Source: Cnuibacter physcomitrellae (lineage in GTDB: Bacteria; Actinomycetota; Actinomycetes; Actinomycetales; Microbacteriaceae). Taken from it: a stretch of DNA of 64,000 nt. Where the stretch lies: assembly GCF_014640535.1 (NCBI RefSeq), contig NZ_BMHD01000001.1, positions 2,110,214 to 2,174,213 of the forward strand. Reading direction: 5' to 3'. The notes beneath the pieces were generated by a model that searched no databases, was not told where the DNA came from, and worked only from the letters and a program-made list of their open reading frames with translations. The position numbers were made by a program, and so were the translations under genes. Positions 1 to 8,186 of this stretch are shown here, one piece after another (position 1 is the stretch's first letter; each line of letters starts with the position of its first letter).

Positions 1-903
1 GAGATCTTCGGCGTCGTCGGCCGCAGCGGCGCGGGCAAGAGCACGCTCCTGCGGACCGTCAACCTGCTCGAGCGCCCCGACTCCGGCTCGGTCGAGGTGG
101 ACGGGGTCGAGATGACCACGCTCGACCAGGCCGGACTGCGCCGGGCCCGCCGGTCGGTCGGCATGGTCTTCCAGCACTTCAACCTGCTCTCCAACCGCTC
201 GGTGCAGCAGAACATCGAGTTCGCCCTCGAGGCCGCCCGCACGCCGCGCGCCCGTCGCCGCGCTCGTGCCACCGAGATCCTCGAGCTGGTGGGCCTCGAG
301 GGCCGCGGCGGCTCCTACCCCGCGCAGCTCTCCGGCGGTCAGAAGCAGCGGGTGGGGATCGCCCGGGCACTCGCCGCCGAGCCCACCGTGCTGCTGAGCG
401 ACGAGGCGACCAGCGCGCTCGACCCGGAGACGACCGAGTCGATCCTCGACCTCATCCAGAGCATCAACCGGGAGCTCGACCTGACCGTGCTGCTCATCAC
501 GCACGAGATGGAGGTCGTCAAGCGCATCTGCACCTCGGCCGCGCTCCTGGAGGACGGCCGGATCGTCGAGCAGGGCGCCGTGACCGGGCTCATCAGCACC
601 CAGGGATCGCGCCTGGCGAGCCAGCTGTTCCCGCTCGCGGCCCCGCAGCCCGACGACGGCCCCACGGTGATCGACATCACGTTCTCCGGCGGCACCGCCG
701 ACCGGCCCGTCATCGCCCGGCTCGCCCGCGACCACCAGCTCGACGTCAGCATCCTCGGCGCGGTCGTCGACCGCATCGGCGGCACTCAGGCGGGCCGCAC
801 CAGGCTCGCCCTCCCCGTCGCGGGCACCGCGGCCGACGCCGTCATCGCGGACCTCCGCGGCCAGGGGCTGCTCGTCGACGTCCTCAAGGGAGGCCGGTCA
901 TGA
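1..903 (+). CDS. metN: Methionine ABC transporter ATP-binding protein (5' end outside window)
   Basis: ATPase of the D/L-methionine importer; it powers MetI in the inner membrane. The frame is open from base 1, so the N-terminus is missing. Visible residues: Walker A GRSGAGKST (7-15), Q-loop FQHFN (about 57), signature LSGGQKQR (110-117), Walker B ending SDEATSALD, and the switch His in LLITHEMEV. The last 80 or so residues form a C-terminal NIL-type regulatory domain, the mark of MetN, which binds methionine and inhibits transport. The stop overlaps metI by 4 nt (ATGA), and metQ follows, which fixes the assignment. The only oddity is the E-to-S change in LLSDEATS, where many ABC ATPases read DEPTS. 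Confidence 0.95.
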   Translation, partial: EIFGVVGRSGAGKSTLLRTVNLLERPDSGSVEVDGVEMTTLDQAGLRRARRSVGMVFQHFNLLSNRSVQQNIEFALEAARTPRARRRARATEILELVGLEGRGGSYPAQLSGGQKQRVGIARALAAEPTVLLSDEATSALDPETTESILDLIQSINRELDLTVLLITHEMEVVKRICTSAALLEDGRIVEQGAVTGLISTQGSRLASQLFPLAAPQPDDGPTVIDITFSGGTADRPVIARLARDHQLDVSILGAVVDRIGGTQAGRTRLALPVAGTAADAVIADLRGQGLLVDVLKGGRS

Positions 904-1667
904 TCGACTACGGTTCACCGACGTTCTGGAGCGATCTCGTCGAGGTCCTCCTCAAGGGCACGCTCGAGACCCTCTACATGACCGGGGTCGCGACGCTCCT
1001 CACGATCCTCATCGGGCTGCCCCTCGGCATCCTGCTCGTCGGGACGGAGAAGGGAGCGTTCCTCGAGCACAGCCTCGGGCCGATCTGGGTCGCCCGCACG
1101 GTGAACCGCGTCCTCGGGTTCATCGTCAACGTCGGCCGGTCGGTGCCGTTCATCATCCTGATGATCGCGCTCATCCCCCTCACCCGGCTCATCATCGGGA
1201 CCTTCGTCGGGACGACCGCGGCGATCGTGCCGCTGACGATCATCGCCATCCCCTTCTTCGCCAGGATGGTCGAGATCGCCGTCAACGACGTCCCCACCGG
1301 GCTCTACGAGACCGCGGACTCGCTGGGCGCCACGAAGTGGCAGCTCGTGCGCCGCGTCCTCCTCTCGGAGGCGCTCCCGTCGATCCTGCTCGGCGTCTCG
1401 ACGACGATCACCTCGATCATCAACTTCTCCGCGATGGTCGGGGTGGTGGGCGGCGGGGGCCTCGGGAACGTCGCCATCACCTACGGCTTCCAGCGCTACA
1501 GCTGGATCCACATCGTCTTCGTCGTCCTGATCCTGTTCGCGATCGTGCAGATCGTGCAGTTCGTGCTGACGAGGATCGCCACCGCCGTGTCCCATCGGAG
1601 CACCACAGCAGCACTGCCGAAGGATGCGGAGCTCACCATCAACCCCGCACAAGGAGTAGCCACATGA
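900..1667 (+). CDS. metI: Methionine ABC transporter permease
   Basis: Membrane subunit of the MetNIQ importer, 255 aa, normal for MetI (about 220-260). It has about five hydrophobic segments and a BPD_transp_1 fold. The cytoplasmic EAA loop that docks on MetN is seen around residues 140-165 (GATKWQLVRRVLL then SEALPSILLG). The ATG overlaps the metN stop as ATGA, and the TGA stop overlaps the metQ start the same way, so all three genes should be translated as one coupled operon. Confidence 0.95.
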   Translation: MIDYGSPTFWSDLVEVLLKGTLETLYMTGVATLLTILIGLPLGILLVGTEKGAFLEHSLGPIWVARTVNRVLGFIVNVGRSVPFIILMIALIPLTRLIIGTFVGTTAAIVPLTIIAIPFFARMVEIAVNDVPTGLYETADSLGATKWQLVRRVLLSEALPSILLGVSTTITSIINFSAMVGVVGGGGLGNVAITYGFQRYSWIHIVFVVLILFAIVQIVQFVLTRIATAVSHRSTTAALPKDAELTINPAQGVAT

Positions 1668-2509
1668 CCATCCGATCGACCCTCCTCCGCGCCGGCGCCG
1701 CCCTGGCGACCGGCGCCCTCGCGATCAGCCTCGCCGCCTGCTCGGGAGCCAGCGGCTCGACGGGCTCCGGCTCGGGTTCCGGCTCGGCCGACGGGAGCCT
1801 CGGCACCGTCAAGGTGGGCGCGCTCGCCACCCCGGCGGGCGACATCCTCAAGTGGGTGCAGGACAACCTGGCCGAGGAGGCCGGCCTCACCATCGAGTGG
1901 ACCGAGTTCACCGACTACAACACCCCGAACCCGGCCCTCTCCGACGGCAGCACCGACGCGAACCTGTTCCAGAACGCGACCTTCCTGAAGACCTACAACA
2001 CCCAGTCGGGCGGAGACCTGGTGAGCGTCGGCGAGGTCTACCTGCCCGCCGCCGGCTTCTACTCGGACAAGTTCGACAGCGCGGATGCGCTCCCGAACGG
2101 CGCGAAGATCGCCATCCCGAACGACCCGACGAACGAGGGCCGTGCACTGAAGCTCCTCGCCTCCGAGGGCCTCATCACCGTCTCCGACGACGTCACGAAC
2201 CTCGACGGCATCACCGACAACCCCAAGGACTTCCAGTTCACGGAGATCGAGAACGCGAGCCTCGCGCTCGCCGTGCCCGATCAGGACGCCGCCTTCGTCA
2301 CGGCGACCTTCGCGCTCCCCGCGGGCCTCACGGAGGACCAGGCGATCATCCTCGAGAACACCGACTCGAGCTACTACAACGTCCTCGCCACGACCCCGGC
2401 GCTCGAGAGCGACCCGCGCATCCAGAAGCTGTACGAGCTGCTGACCGACCAGCGCACGAAGGACTACATCACCCAGACCTGGAAGGGCCTCATCGTCCCG
2501 GTCGAGTGA
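1664..2509 (+). CDS. metQ: Methionine-binding lipoprotein
   Basis: Extracellular substrate-binding lipoprotein (NlpA/MetQ family) that delivers methionine to MetI; 281 aa. The start is the ATG overlapping the metI stop, preceded by an AAGGAG-type ribosome site at 1651. Residues 1-25 are a lipoprotein signal peptide with lipobox SLAAC and lipidated Cys at 26, followed by a Ser/Gly linker. The body has typical NlpA motifs (VGALATPAGDIL, IPNDPTNEGRALKLL, about 245-270 Y-ELLTDQRTKDYI). It closes the operon and is followed by a strong hairpin. Confidence 0.95.
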   Translation: MTIRSTLLRAGAALATGALAISLAACSGASGSTGSGSGSGSADGSLGTVKVGALATPAGDILKWVQDNLAEEAGLTIEWTEFTDYNTPNPALSDGSTDANLFQNATFLKTYNTQSGGDLVSVGEVYLPAAGFYSDKFDSADALPNGAKIAIPNDPTNEGRALKLLASEGLITVSDDVTNLDGITDNPKDFQFTEIENASLALAVPDQDAAFVTATFALPAGLTEDQAIILENTDSSYYNVLATTPALESDPRIQKLYELLTDQRTKDYITQTWKGLIVPVE

Positions 2510-2548
2510 CGCGCGACCGCCTGGCGCTCCGCGCCGCATCCGCCGAAC

Positions 2549-2595
2549 AGCGAGAAGGCGCCCTCTCCCCGCACGGGAGGGGGCGCCTTCTCGCT
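2549..2595. terminator. Bidirectional intrinsic-type terminator
   Basis: A roughly 20-bp stem (AGCGAGAAGGCGCCCTCTCC pairing with 2576-2595, one G-T pair) with a short loop lies between the convergent metQ and MMPL genes. Neither side has a T-tract, as is usual in GC-rich actinobacteria. Confidence 0.8.
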
Positions 2596-2614
2596 GCTGG
2601 GCGTGGGTCGACGC

Positions 2615-5131
2615 TCAGCTCGTGAGGTTGACGCCGCCGGTCTGGACGCCGGGGTGGTCGCGCTCCAGCGCGGCGCCCTCCATGTCCACGTTCGGGATGA
2701 TGCGGTCGAGCCAGCGCGGCAGCCACCACGCGGCGCTCCCGAGCAGGTGCATGAGGGCGGGCATGAGCAGCATCCGCACCACGAAGGCGTCGAGCAGCAC
2801 GCCGAAGGCGAGCCCGAAGCCGATCGAGCGGATGATCGTCGACTCCGAGAAGATGAACCCGCCGAACACGCTCACCATGATGAGCGCCGCGGCGATCACG
2901 ACCGAGCGTCCGGCGCGGAAGCCCTGCGCCACGGCCAGTCGGGCGGGCGACCCGTGGACGTACGCCTCCCTCATGCCCGAGGCCAGGAAGAGCTGGTAGT
3001 CCATCGCCAATCCGAACAGGATGCCGACCAGGATCACGGGCAGGAAGCTCAGGATCGGACCGGTGTTGTGCAGTCCGATCAGCGACGCACCCCATCCGAA
3101 CTGGAACACGGCGACGATGAGCCCGTACGTCGCGAACAGCGAGAGGACGAACCCGCCGGTCGCGATGAGCGGCACGAGCAGCGATCGGAACACCACGATC
3201 ATGATGAGCAGCGACAGGCCCACGACCACCACGAGGTAGATCGGCAGGACGTCGGCCAGCGCCTCGGAGATGTCGATGTTGATCGCTGCCTGGCCGGCCA
3301 CGCCGAGCGTGATGTCGCCGTCGACGGGCGGCAGGGAGCGGATGTCCTGCACGAGCTTCTCGGTGGAGGCGCTGTTCGGCCCCTCCGTCGGCTTGACCTG
3401 GAAGGCGATGACGGAGTTGTCGTCGGAGGTCCCGATCGGCGCGACCGCCTGGACCGACTCCTGGTCGTGCAGCACCTGGGCGATGTCGACCTCGGTCTGG
3501 AGCAGGTCGTCGTCGCTGACCCCATCCGGAACGGTGGCGACGACGAGGAGCGGACCGTTCGCCCCCGCCTGGAACTCCTGGTCGACGATCTCGTACGCGC
3601 GGTAGCTGGTGGAGTCGGCCGGCTCGCTGGATCCGTCGGGCAGGCCGAGGCGCATCGAGAGCGCAGGGATGGCGATGACGAGGAGGGCGGCGACCGTGGC
3701 GAGCGCGGTGAGCACGGCGCGCACCGTCGACATGGGCTTCACGCTGCTCGCCTTGTGGTGGTGGTGCCCGATCGTGGCGCGCTTGCGCTTGCTGAGCAGT
3801 CGGGTGCCGACGAGCCCGAGGATGGCGGGCGCCAGAGTGATCGCCACGAGCACGGCGACGGCGACGCACACCGCGCCGACCGTCCCCATGAGGGCGAGGA
3901 ACGGCACCCCCGTGATGTTGAGCGCGAGCAGCGCCACGATGACCGTCGAGCCGGCGAAGGCCACCGCGGTGCCCGAGGTTCCCGTGGCGAGCCCGATCGA
4001 CTCCCGGACGGGCACGCCGGCGAGCATCTGCTTGCGGTGCCGGTTGACGATGAACAGTGAGTAGTCGATCCCGACCGCGAGTCCGAGCATCACGCCCAGG
4101 ACGGGCGTGACCGAGGCCATGTCCACCACGCCCGAGAAGGCCAGCGACGCGGTCACGCCGACGCCGACGCCGACGAGCGCCGTGACGATCGGGAGGGCGG
4201 CCGCGATGATCGTGCCGAGCATCACGATCAGGACGATGGCGGCGAAGACGAGACCGACCGCCTCGCCCACGCCGAAGATCTCGGGCACGCCCTGCGCGAT
4301 GTCGGTGCCGAAGTCGACCGTGGTCCCGTCGACCGGCGAGTCCTGGAAGTGCGCGATGGTGGCCTGCTTGGTCTCCTCGGGGAGGTCGAGGCGGGGCTCG
4401 ATGAAGGAGACGTTGACGATCGCGGTCGACCCGTCGGCGGAGACGAGGCCGATCCCGTTCGAGAAGTCGAGCAGCTGCTGGCCGAGCTGCGCCTTCTTCT
4501 CGCCCGCATCGAGCTGGGCACGGTTCGCGTCGAGCTGCGCCTGCTGCTGCTGGAGGGCCGCCGTCTGGGCGTCGAGCTGCTGCTGCTGGGCGTCGAGCGC
4601 GGCGAGCTGCTCCGCCGGTGCGCCCGCAGCCTCGGCCTGCGCGCGAGCGGCGGTCAGCTGCTGCTGCCCGGCGTCGAGCTGGGCCTTGCCCGCATCCAGC
4701 TGCTGCTGTCCGGCATCGAGCTGGGCTCGACCGTCGGTGACCTGCTTCTGACCCTCGGCGAGCTGCTGGGCCTGGTCGGCCTGCTGCTGTGCGGTCGCGA
4801 AGGGGTCGTTCACGTCGGCCACGCCGTCGAGGTCCTTCGCGGTCGCGGCGAGCGCCGAGATGGCCTGCTTCTGCGCATCCGTGAAGGCGGAGCCGTCGGT
4901 CGTCTGGTAGACGACGGTGCCCGTGCCTCCGGCGCGGTCGGGCAGCTTCTCGGCGAGCTCGTCGGTGACGGCGCCGGAGGCCGTGCCCGGGATGTCGAAG
5001 CTGTTGCTGAGCGTGCCACCCAGCGTGAGGAACGCGGTGACGGCGAGGCCGAGGATGACGACCCAGGAGACGATCACCGCCCAGGCGCGACGTGCGGCGA
5101 AGGATCCGAGACGGAACAGCAGAGCGGCCAT
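2615..5131 (-). CDS. MMPL-family RND transporter
   Basis: Membrane exporter of the MMPL/SSD superfamily (lipid or hydrophobic-drug export in actinobacteria), 838 aa with the ATG at 5131. Its twofold architecture is clear: TM1 near residues 10-35, an extracellular loop, a block of five to six TM segments, a second loop and a second TM block. Residues about 112-217 are a Gln/Ala-rich region of AQLDAGQQQ-like repeats, expected to form a long helical coiled coil in the first extracytoplasmic loop. A His-rich stretch (GHHHHKAS) lies between the halves. The gene is divergent from a TetR regulator across a compact operator-like palindrome, so the substrate probably also induces it. Substrate unknown. 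Confidence 0.9.
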   Translation of the reverse strand: MAALLFRLGSFAARRAWAVIVSWVVILGLAVTAFLTLGGTLSNSFDIPGTASGAVTDELAEKLPDRAGGTGTVVYQTTDGSAFTDAQKQAISALAATAKDLDGVADVNDPFATAQQQADQAQQLAEGQKQVTDGRAQLDAGQQQLDAGKAQLDAGQQQLTAARAQAEAAGAPAEQLAALDAQQQQLDAQTAALQQQQAQLDANRAQLDAGEKKAQLGQQLLDFSNGIGLVSADGSTAIVNVSFIEPRLDLPEETKQATIAHFQDSPVDGTTVDFGTDIAQGVPEIFGVGEAVGLVFAAIVLIVMLGTIIAAALPIVTALVGVGVGVTASLAFSGVVDMASVTPVLGVMLGLAVGIDYSLFIVNRHRKQMLAGVPVRESIGLATGTSGTAVAFAGSTVIVALLALNITGVPFLALMGTVGAVCVAVAVLVAITLAPAILGLVGTRLLSKRKRATIGHHHHKASSVKPMSTVRAVLTALATVAALLVIAIPALSMRLGLPDGSSEPADSTSYRAYEIVDQEFQAGANGPLLVVATVPDGVSDDDLLQTEVDIAQVLHDQESVQAVAPIGTSDDNSVIAFQVKPTEGPNSASTEKLVQDIRSLPPVDGDITLGVAGQAAINIDISEALADVLPIYLVVVVGLSLLIMIVVFRSLLVPLIATGGFVLSLFATYGLIVAVFQFGWGASLIGLHNTGPILSFLPVILVGILFGLAMDYQLFLASGMREAYVHGSPARLAVAQGFRAGRSVVIAAALIMVSVFGGFIFSESTIIRSIGFGLAFGVLLDAFVVRMLLMPALMHLLGSAAWWLPRWLDRIIPNVDMEGAALERDHPGVQTGGVNLTS

Positions 5132-5153
5132 GACGTTCACAATACGTGACGTC
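5132..5153. promoter_or_regulatory. Inverted repeat between MMPL and TetR genes (candidate TetR operator)
   Basis: GACGT(T)CAC-AATAC-GTGACGTC is an inverted repeat with 8-bp arms and one bulged T. It begins one base upstream of the MMPL ATG. On the minus strand it contains TATTGT, usable as a -10 about 7 nt before the MMPL start, so a bound TetR dimer would block that promoter. Inferred from sequence only. Confidence 0.55.
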
Positions 5154-5183
5154 TCGTCTAGTTCCTGCGGGTAGCCTGTGTGG

Positions 5184-5759
5184 ATGAACGAGCACCGAGC
5201 CGGGCCCGTCCGCAGCGCTGCGGCACGCGAGGCCATCCTCGACGCGACCGCCCGCCTGTTCCACACCGTCGGCTACGAGAACCTCACCATCGAGGGCGTC
5301 GCCCGCGAGGCCGGCGTCGGCAAGCAGACGATCTACCGCTGGTGGCGGTCGCGAGGGGCGCTCATCGCCGAGTGCCTCACCGACGGGAGGCTCTTCCCCC
5401 TGGAGTTCGACGTGCCCGACACCGGCGACGTGCTGGCGGATGTGGAGAGCTGGCTCGACGTCATCCTCTCCGTCCTCGAGGCCCCGAACGGCACCGCGCT
5501 GATGCGGTCGCTGCTCGCGGCCGCCGCGGAGGACCGCGCGGTCGGCGACCACCTCGGTGCGAGCCTCGGCGTCAACCGCTTCCTCGCCGAGCGCCTCTCC
5601 GTCGCCGTGCGGGACGGGCAGCTCGCCGCCGACGCCCCCGTCGACCAGCTCGGCGACGCCATCCTCGGCGCGATCATCTTCTCCTCGCTCGGCAGCGACA
5701 CCGCGGCCACCGCCCAGGGCGCCCGCGACCTCGTCCGCTACCTCCTCCGCCCCGCCTAG
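5184..5759 (+). CDS. TetR/AcrR-family transcriptional regulator
   Basis: DNA-binding repressor, 191 aa, normal TetR size. The N-terminal helix-turn-helix is at about residues 34-54 (LTIEGVAREAGVGKQTIYRW). The C-terminal ligand domain resembles the TetR_C_11-like group. I chose ATG 5184 because a -10-like TAGCCT (5172-5177) ends exactly 6 nt before it, the leaderless spacing seen repeatedly in this window; GTG 5178 is the alternative. It is divergent from the MMPL exporter, which it probably represses. The downstream region is the palindromic repeat array. Confidence 0.88.
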   Translation: MNEHRAGPVRSAAAREAILDATARLFHTVGYENLTIEGVAREAGVGKQTIYRWWRSRGALIAECLTDGRLFPLEFDVPDTGDVLADVESWLDVILSVLEAPNGTALMRSLLAAAAEDRAVGDHLGASLGVNRFLAERLSVAVRDGQLAADAPVDQLGDAILGAIIFSSLGSDTAATAQGARDLVRYLLRPA

Positions 5760-5800
5760 CCCGCCCCGCCTAGCCCGCCCCGCTGCGCCCCACTCCCATC

Positions 5801-6335
5801 GAGTGCTCACTCTCGGCGCCATCCCGCGCGCCATGCACCCAGAAGTGAGCACTCGACCCCATGAGGCGACACGCCGGGCCCGCGCATCCCACCCACTGCT
5901 CACTTCTTGCGCCATCTCGCGCGCTATGCAGCCAGAAATGAGCACTCGCCCCTACCAGGAGATCACACTCCCGCGCCCGCGCATCCCATCCAGTGCTCAC
6001 TCCTGGCGCCACCCCACGTCCACGCAGTCAGAAACGAGCACTCGACCCCCGCCAGGGGCCCACGTGCCCGCGCACGCGCATCCCACCCAGTGCTCACTCC
6101 TGGCAACATCTCCCGCGCAATGCAGCCAGCAATGAGCGCTCAACCACGCCAGGAGACCACACCCGCACCCACGCATCCCACCCACTGCTCACCCCTGACA
6201 CCATCTCCTGCGCTATGCAGCCAGAAATGAGCACTCGACGTCGCCGGAAGATCACCCGCTCCCGAACGCGCGTCCCATCCAGTGCTCACTCTTGGCGCCA
6301 TCCCGCGCGCCAGGGCAGCCAGAAATGAGCACTCG
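5801..6335. repeat. Six-unit tandem array of palindromic repeats
   Basis: Six imperfect direct repeats with a period of 93-97 bp; the GCTCAC core of each left arm is at 5805, 5898, 5995, 6092, 6187 and 6284. Each unit holds a left arm (A)GTGCTCACT, a conserved GGCGCCATC-type middle with CGCGCG and ATGCAGCCAGA, and a right arm AATGAGCACTC about 40 bp on, so each can form its own hairpin. Units are joined by a variable segment ending in GCATCCCA(C/T)CCA. It fills the gap between a TetR gene and an Imm5-like gene. Weak open frames through it have no ribosome sites. Function unknown. Confidence 0.85.
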
Positions 6336-6398
6336 ATGTTGACGGGAGCCGACCCCGCGAGGAGAGGCGCTCGGGGGGAGGGCGTGGGAGAGTGGGGC

Positions 6399-6938
6399 GT
6401 GCTCTCTCCGCAGACGTTGGACGACGCCGACCGGCGGGCGGTGGCGGCGTGGGCGGCCGACTGCGCCGAGCGGGTGCTGCCGCTGTTCGAGGCCGAGGCG
6501 CCCGACGACCCCCGCGCGCGGGACGCGATTGAGCGCGCGAGGGCCTACGCACGCGGCGAGGTCGACGCGGCGGGCCAGATCCGGATGCGCTTCGTGGCCG
6601 GGCGGGCGGCCGCCTCCGCCTCCTCCCCCACGGGGGCGGCGGCGGCCAGGTCGGCCGCGCAGGCCTCGGGGGTGGCGCACATGGGCGCGCACGCGCTCGG
6701 CGCCGCGGCCTACGCCGCGAAGGCGGTCGCCCTCGCCGCCCCCGACGACCCGGGGGCAGCGGCACGGGAACTGAAGCACCAGCTGGACTCGATGGACGAC
6801 GACGTCGCAGCCGCGCTGCGCCGCCTGCCCCTCCTCGGCGAGGACCGCTCCGGCCCCCTCGGCACCGGGCTCCTGACGGTCGGCGCCCTCGGCGACGCCA
6901 TCCGCACCCTGCAGCGGGAGGTCGGCGGCCGTGCCTAG
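6399..6938 (+). CDS. Imm5-like putative immunity protein
   Basis: Resembles the Imm5-like 'putative immunity protein' family: SPQTLDDADRRAVAAWAADC near the start, then CAERVLPLFEAEAPDD and repeated Ala-rich helices (AAARSAAQASGVAHMGAHAL). 179 aa from GTG 6399, which has a GGGAG ribosome site about 8 nt upstream. GTG 6384 or ATG 6336 would give longer proteins, but ATG 6336 sits inside the last palindromic repeat. No polymorphic toxin is nearby, so a true immunity role is unproven; the family also occurs as orphans. The TAG stop doubles as part of the -10 of the next gene. Confidence 0.65.
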   Translation: MLSPQTLDDADRRAVAAWAADCAERVLPLFEAEAPDDPRARDAIERARAYARGEVDAAGQIRMRFVAGRAAASASSPTGAAAARSAAQASGVAHMGAHALGAAAYAAKAVALAAPDDPGAAARELKHQLDSMDDDVAAALRRLPLLGEDRSGPLGTGLLTVGALGDAIRTLQREVGGRA

Positions 6939-6947
6939 GCTGCGATC

Positions 6948-8090
6948 ATGACGAAGGTCGAGGCGGACGCGCTGCCCCTGCTCCGGCAGCGTTCGAGCTA
7001 CAAGTGGCGGGCCTACCCGGAGGACGTGCTGCCGCTCTTCGTCGCCGAGACCGACTACCCGATCGCTCCGGTCGTGGCCGCGGCCGTCGAGGAACGCCTG
7101 CGACTGTCCGACACCGGATACGTCGCGAGCGCCCGTCCCGTCGCCGACGCGTTCGCGCGCTTCGCCGAGCGGCGATGGGCCTGGACGATCGACGCGGAGA
7201 CCGTGCGGGCGACCACCGACGTCAGCGTGGCGATCGTCGAGACGCTCCGCGTGCTGCTGCCCCCGTCGTCCGGCGTGGTGATCATGCCGCCGATCTACCC
7301 GCCGTTCTTCGAGCTGGTGACCGAGGCTGGCCATCGCGTGGTCGAGGTGCCCCTCGCCGACGGCGAGCGCCTCGACCTCGAGGGCCTCGAGGCCGCTCTC
7401 GCAGCGGGAGCGCGCGCGGTGCTGCTCTGCAACCCGCAGAACCCGATCGGCCGGCCCCATCCGAGCGAGGAGCTGGCCGCTCTGGCCGAGCTGGCCGACC
7501 GGTTCGGCGCCGTCGTCGTGAGCGACGAGATCCACGCTCCGCTCGTGCATCCGGATGGCGACGTCACGCCCTTCCTCGCGGTGTCGGATGCGGCGGCCCG
7601 CGTCGGCGTGTGCGTCACGTCGGCGTCGAAGGGCTGGAACATCGCCGGGTTCAAGTGCGCACTCATCGTGCCGGGTTCCGCGGCGACCTCGGCCCGGGTG
7701 GACGGACTGAGCGACGAGGTCCTCGCGCGGACGAGCATCCTGGGGCTGCACGCGTCGGTCGCCGCGTTCGGCACGCCCGAGGGCGAGGAGTGGCTCGACG
7801 GCACGGTGGCGGCGATCGTCGAGAACCGCCACCTTCTGCGTGCGCTGCTCGACGAGCACCTGCCCGAGGTCGGCTATCGCGAGCCCACCGCGGGATACCT
7901 CGCCTGGCTCGACTTCCGGGCGCTGGGCTGGGGCGACGACCCCGCCGAGCGCATCCTGGCGGAGGGGCGGGTCGCGCTCGTCCCGGGCCCCACCTTCGGG
8001 TCCGTGGGTCGCGGCTTCGCGCGGCTCAACCTCGCCTGCTCGCCCGGCGTCCTCACCGAGGCCGTCGAGCGCATCGCCGCCCTGCGCTGA
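6948..8090 (+). CDS. MalY/PatB-type PLP-dependent cystathionine beta-lyase
   Basis: Fold-type I aminotransferase-like C-S lyase, 380 aa. It probably cleaves cystathionine or related Cys conjugates to homocysteine or thiol, pyruvate and ammonia. Motifs: NPQNPIGRP (162-170), SDEIHAPL (192-199) with the PLP-binding Asp, and SASKGWNIAG with the Schiff-base Lys at 228, the MalY/PatB signature. TAGGCT at 6936-6941 ends 6 nt before the ATG, so a leaderless transcript is likely. Convergent with the S8 protease across a long hairpin. Confidence 0.9.
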   Translation: MTKVEADALPLLRQRSSYKWRAYPEDVLPLFVAETDYPIAPVVAAAVEERLRLSDTGYVASARPVADAFARFAERRWAWTIDAETVRATTDVSVAIVETLRVLLPPSSGVVIMPPIYPPFFELVTEAGHRVVEVPLADGERLDLEGLEAALAAGARAVLLCNPQNPIGRPHPSEELAALAELADRFGAVVVSDEIHAPLVHPDGDVTPFLAVSDAAARVGVCVTSASKGWNIAGFKCALIVPGSAATSARVDGLSDEVLARTSILGLHASVAAFGTPEGEEWLDGTVAAIVENRHLLRALLDEHLPEVGYREPTAGYLAWLDFRALGWGDDPAERILAEGRVALVPGPTFGSVGRGFARLNLACSPGVLTEAVERIAALR

Positions 8091-8106
8091 CCGCCCCCCT
8101 CGCGGA

Positions 8107-8167
8107 CGAGCACACCCGGAGATCGCGGCTCCTGTCGCCAGGCAGCCGCTCTCTCCGGGTGTGCTCG
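8107..8167. terminator. Long hairpin between convergent genes
   Basis: A perfect 16-bp stem (CGAGCACACCCGGAGA at 8107-8122 with 8152-8167) encloses a second small stem (GCGGCT/AGCCGC). It sits between MalY (+) and the protease (-), so it probably ends both transcripts. Confidence 0.7.
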
Positions 8168-8186
8168 GTGGTGCGGGGGTCGCTCG

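Noticed and set aside
2490-5945. A 1151-codon minus-strand open frame across the MMPL and TetR genes
   Set aside because: It is in a different frame from the MMPL gene, Arg/Pro-rich, and runs through a divergent promoter region; a GC-bias artefact.
5907-6328. Short open frames inside the repeat array (for example starting at 5907 and 5993)
   Set aside because: They simply repeat the array in protein form (MLTPGATP-like phrases), have no ribosome sites and no hydrophobic or domain pattern.
5801-6335. Palindromic repeats as a CRISPR array
   Set aside because: The units are 93-97 bp, diverge from each other, the intervening segments are related rather than unique, and there are no cas genes.
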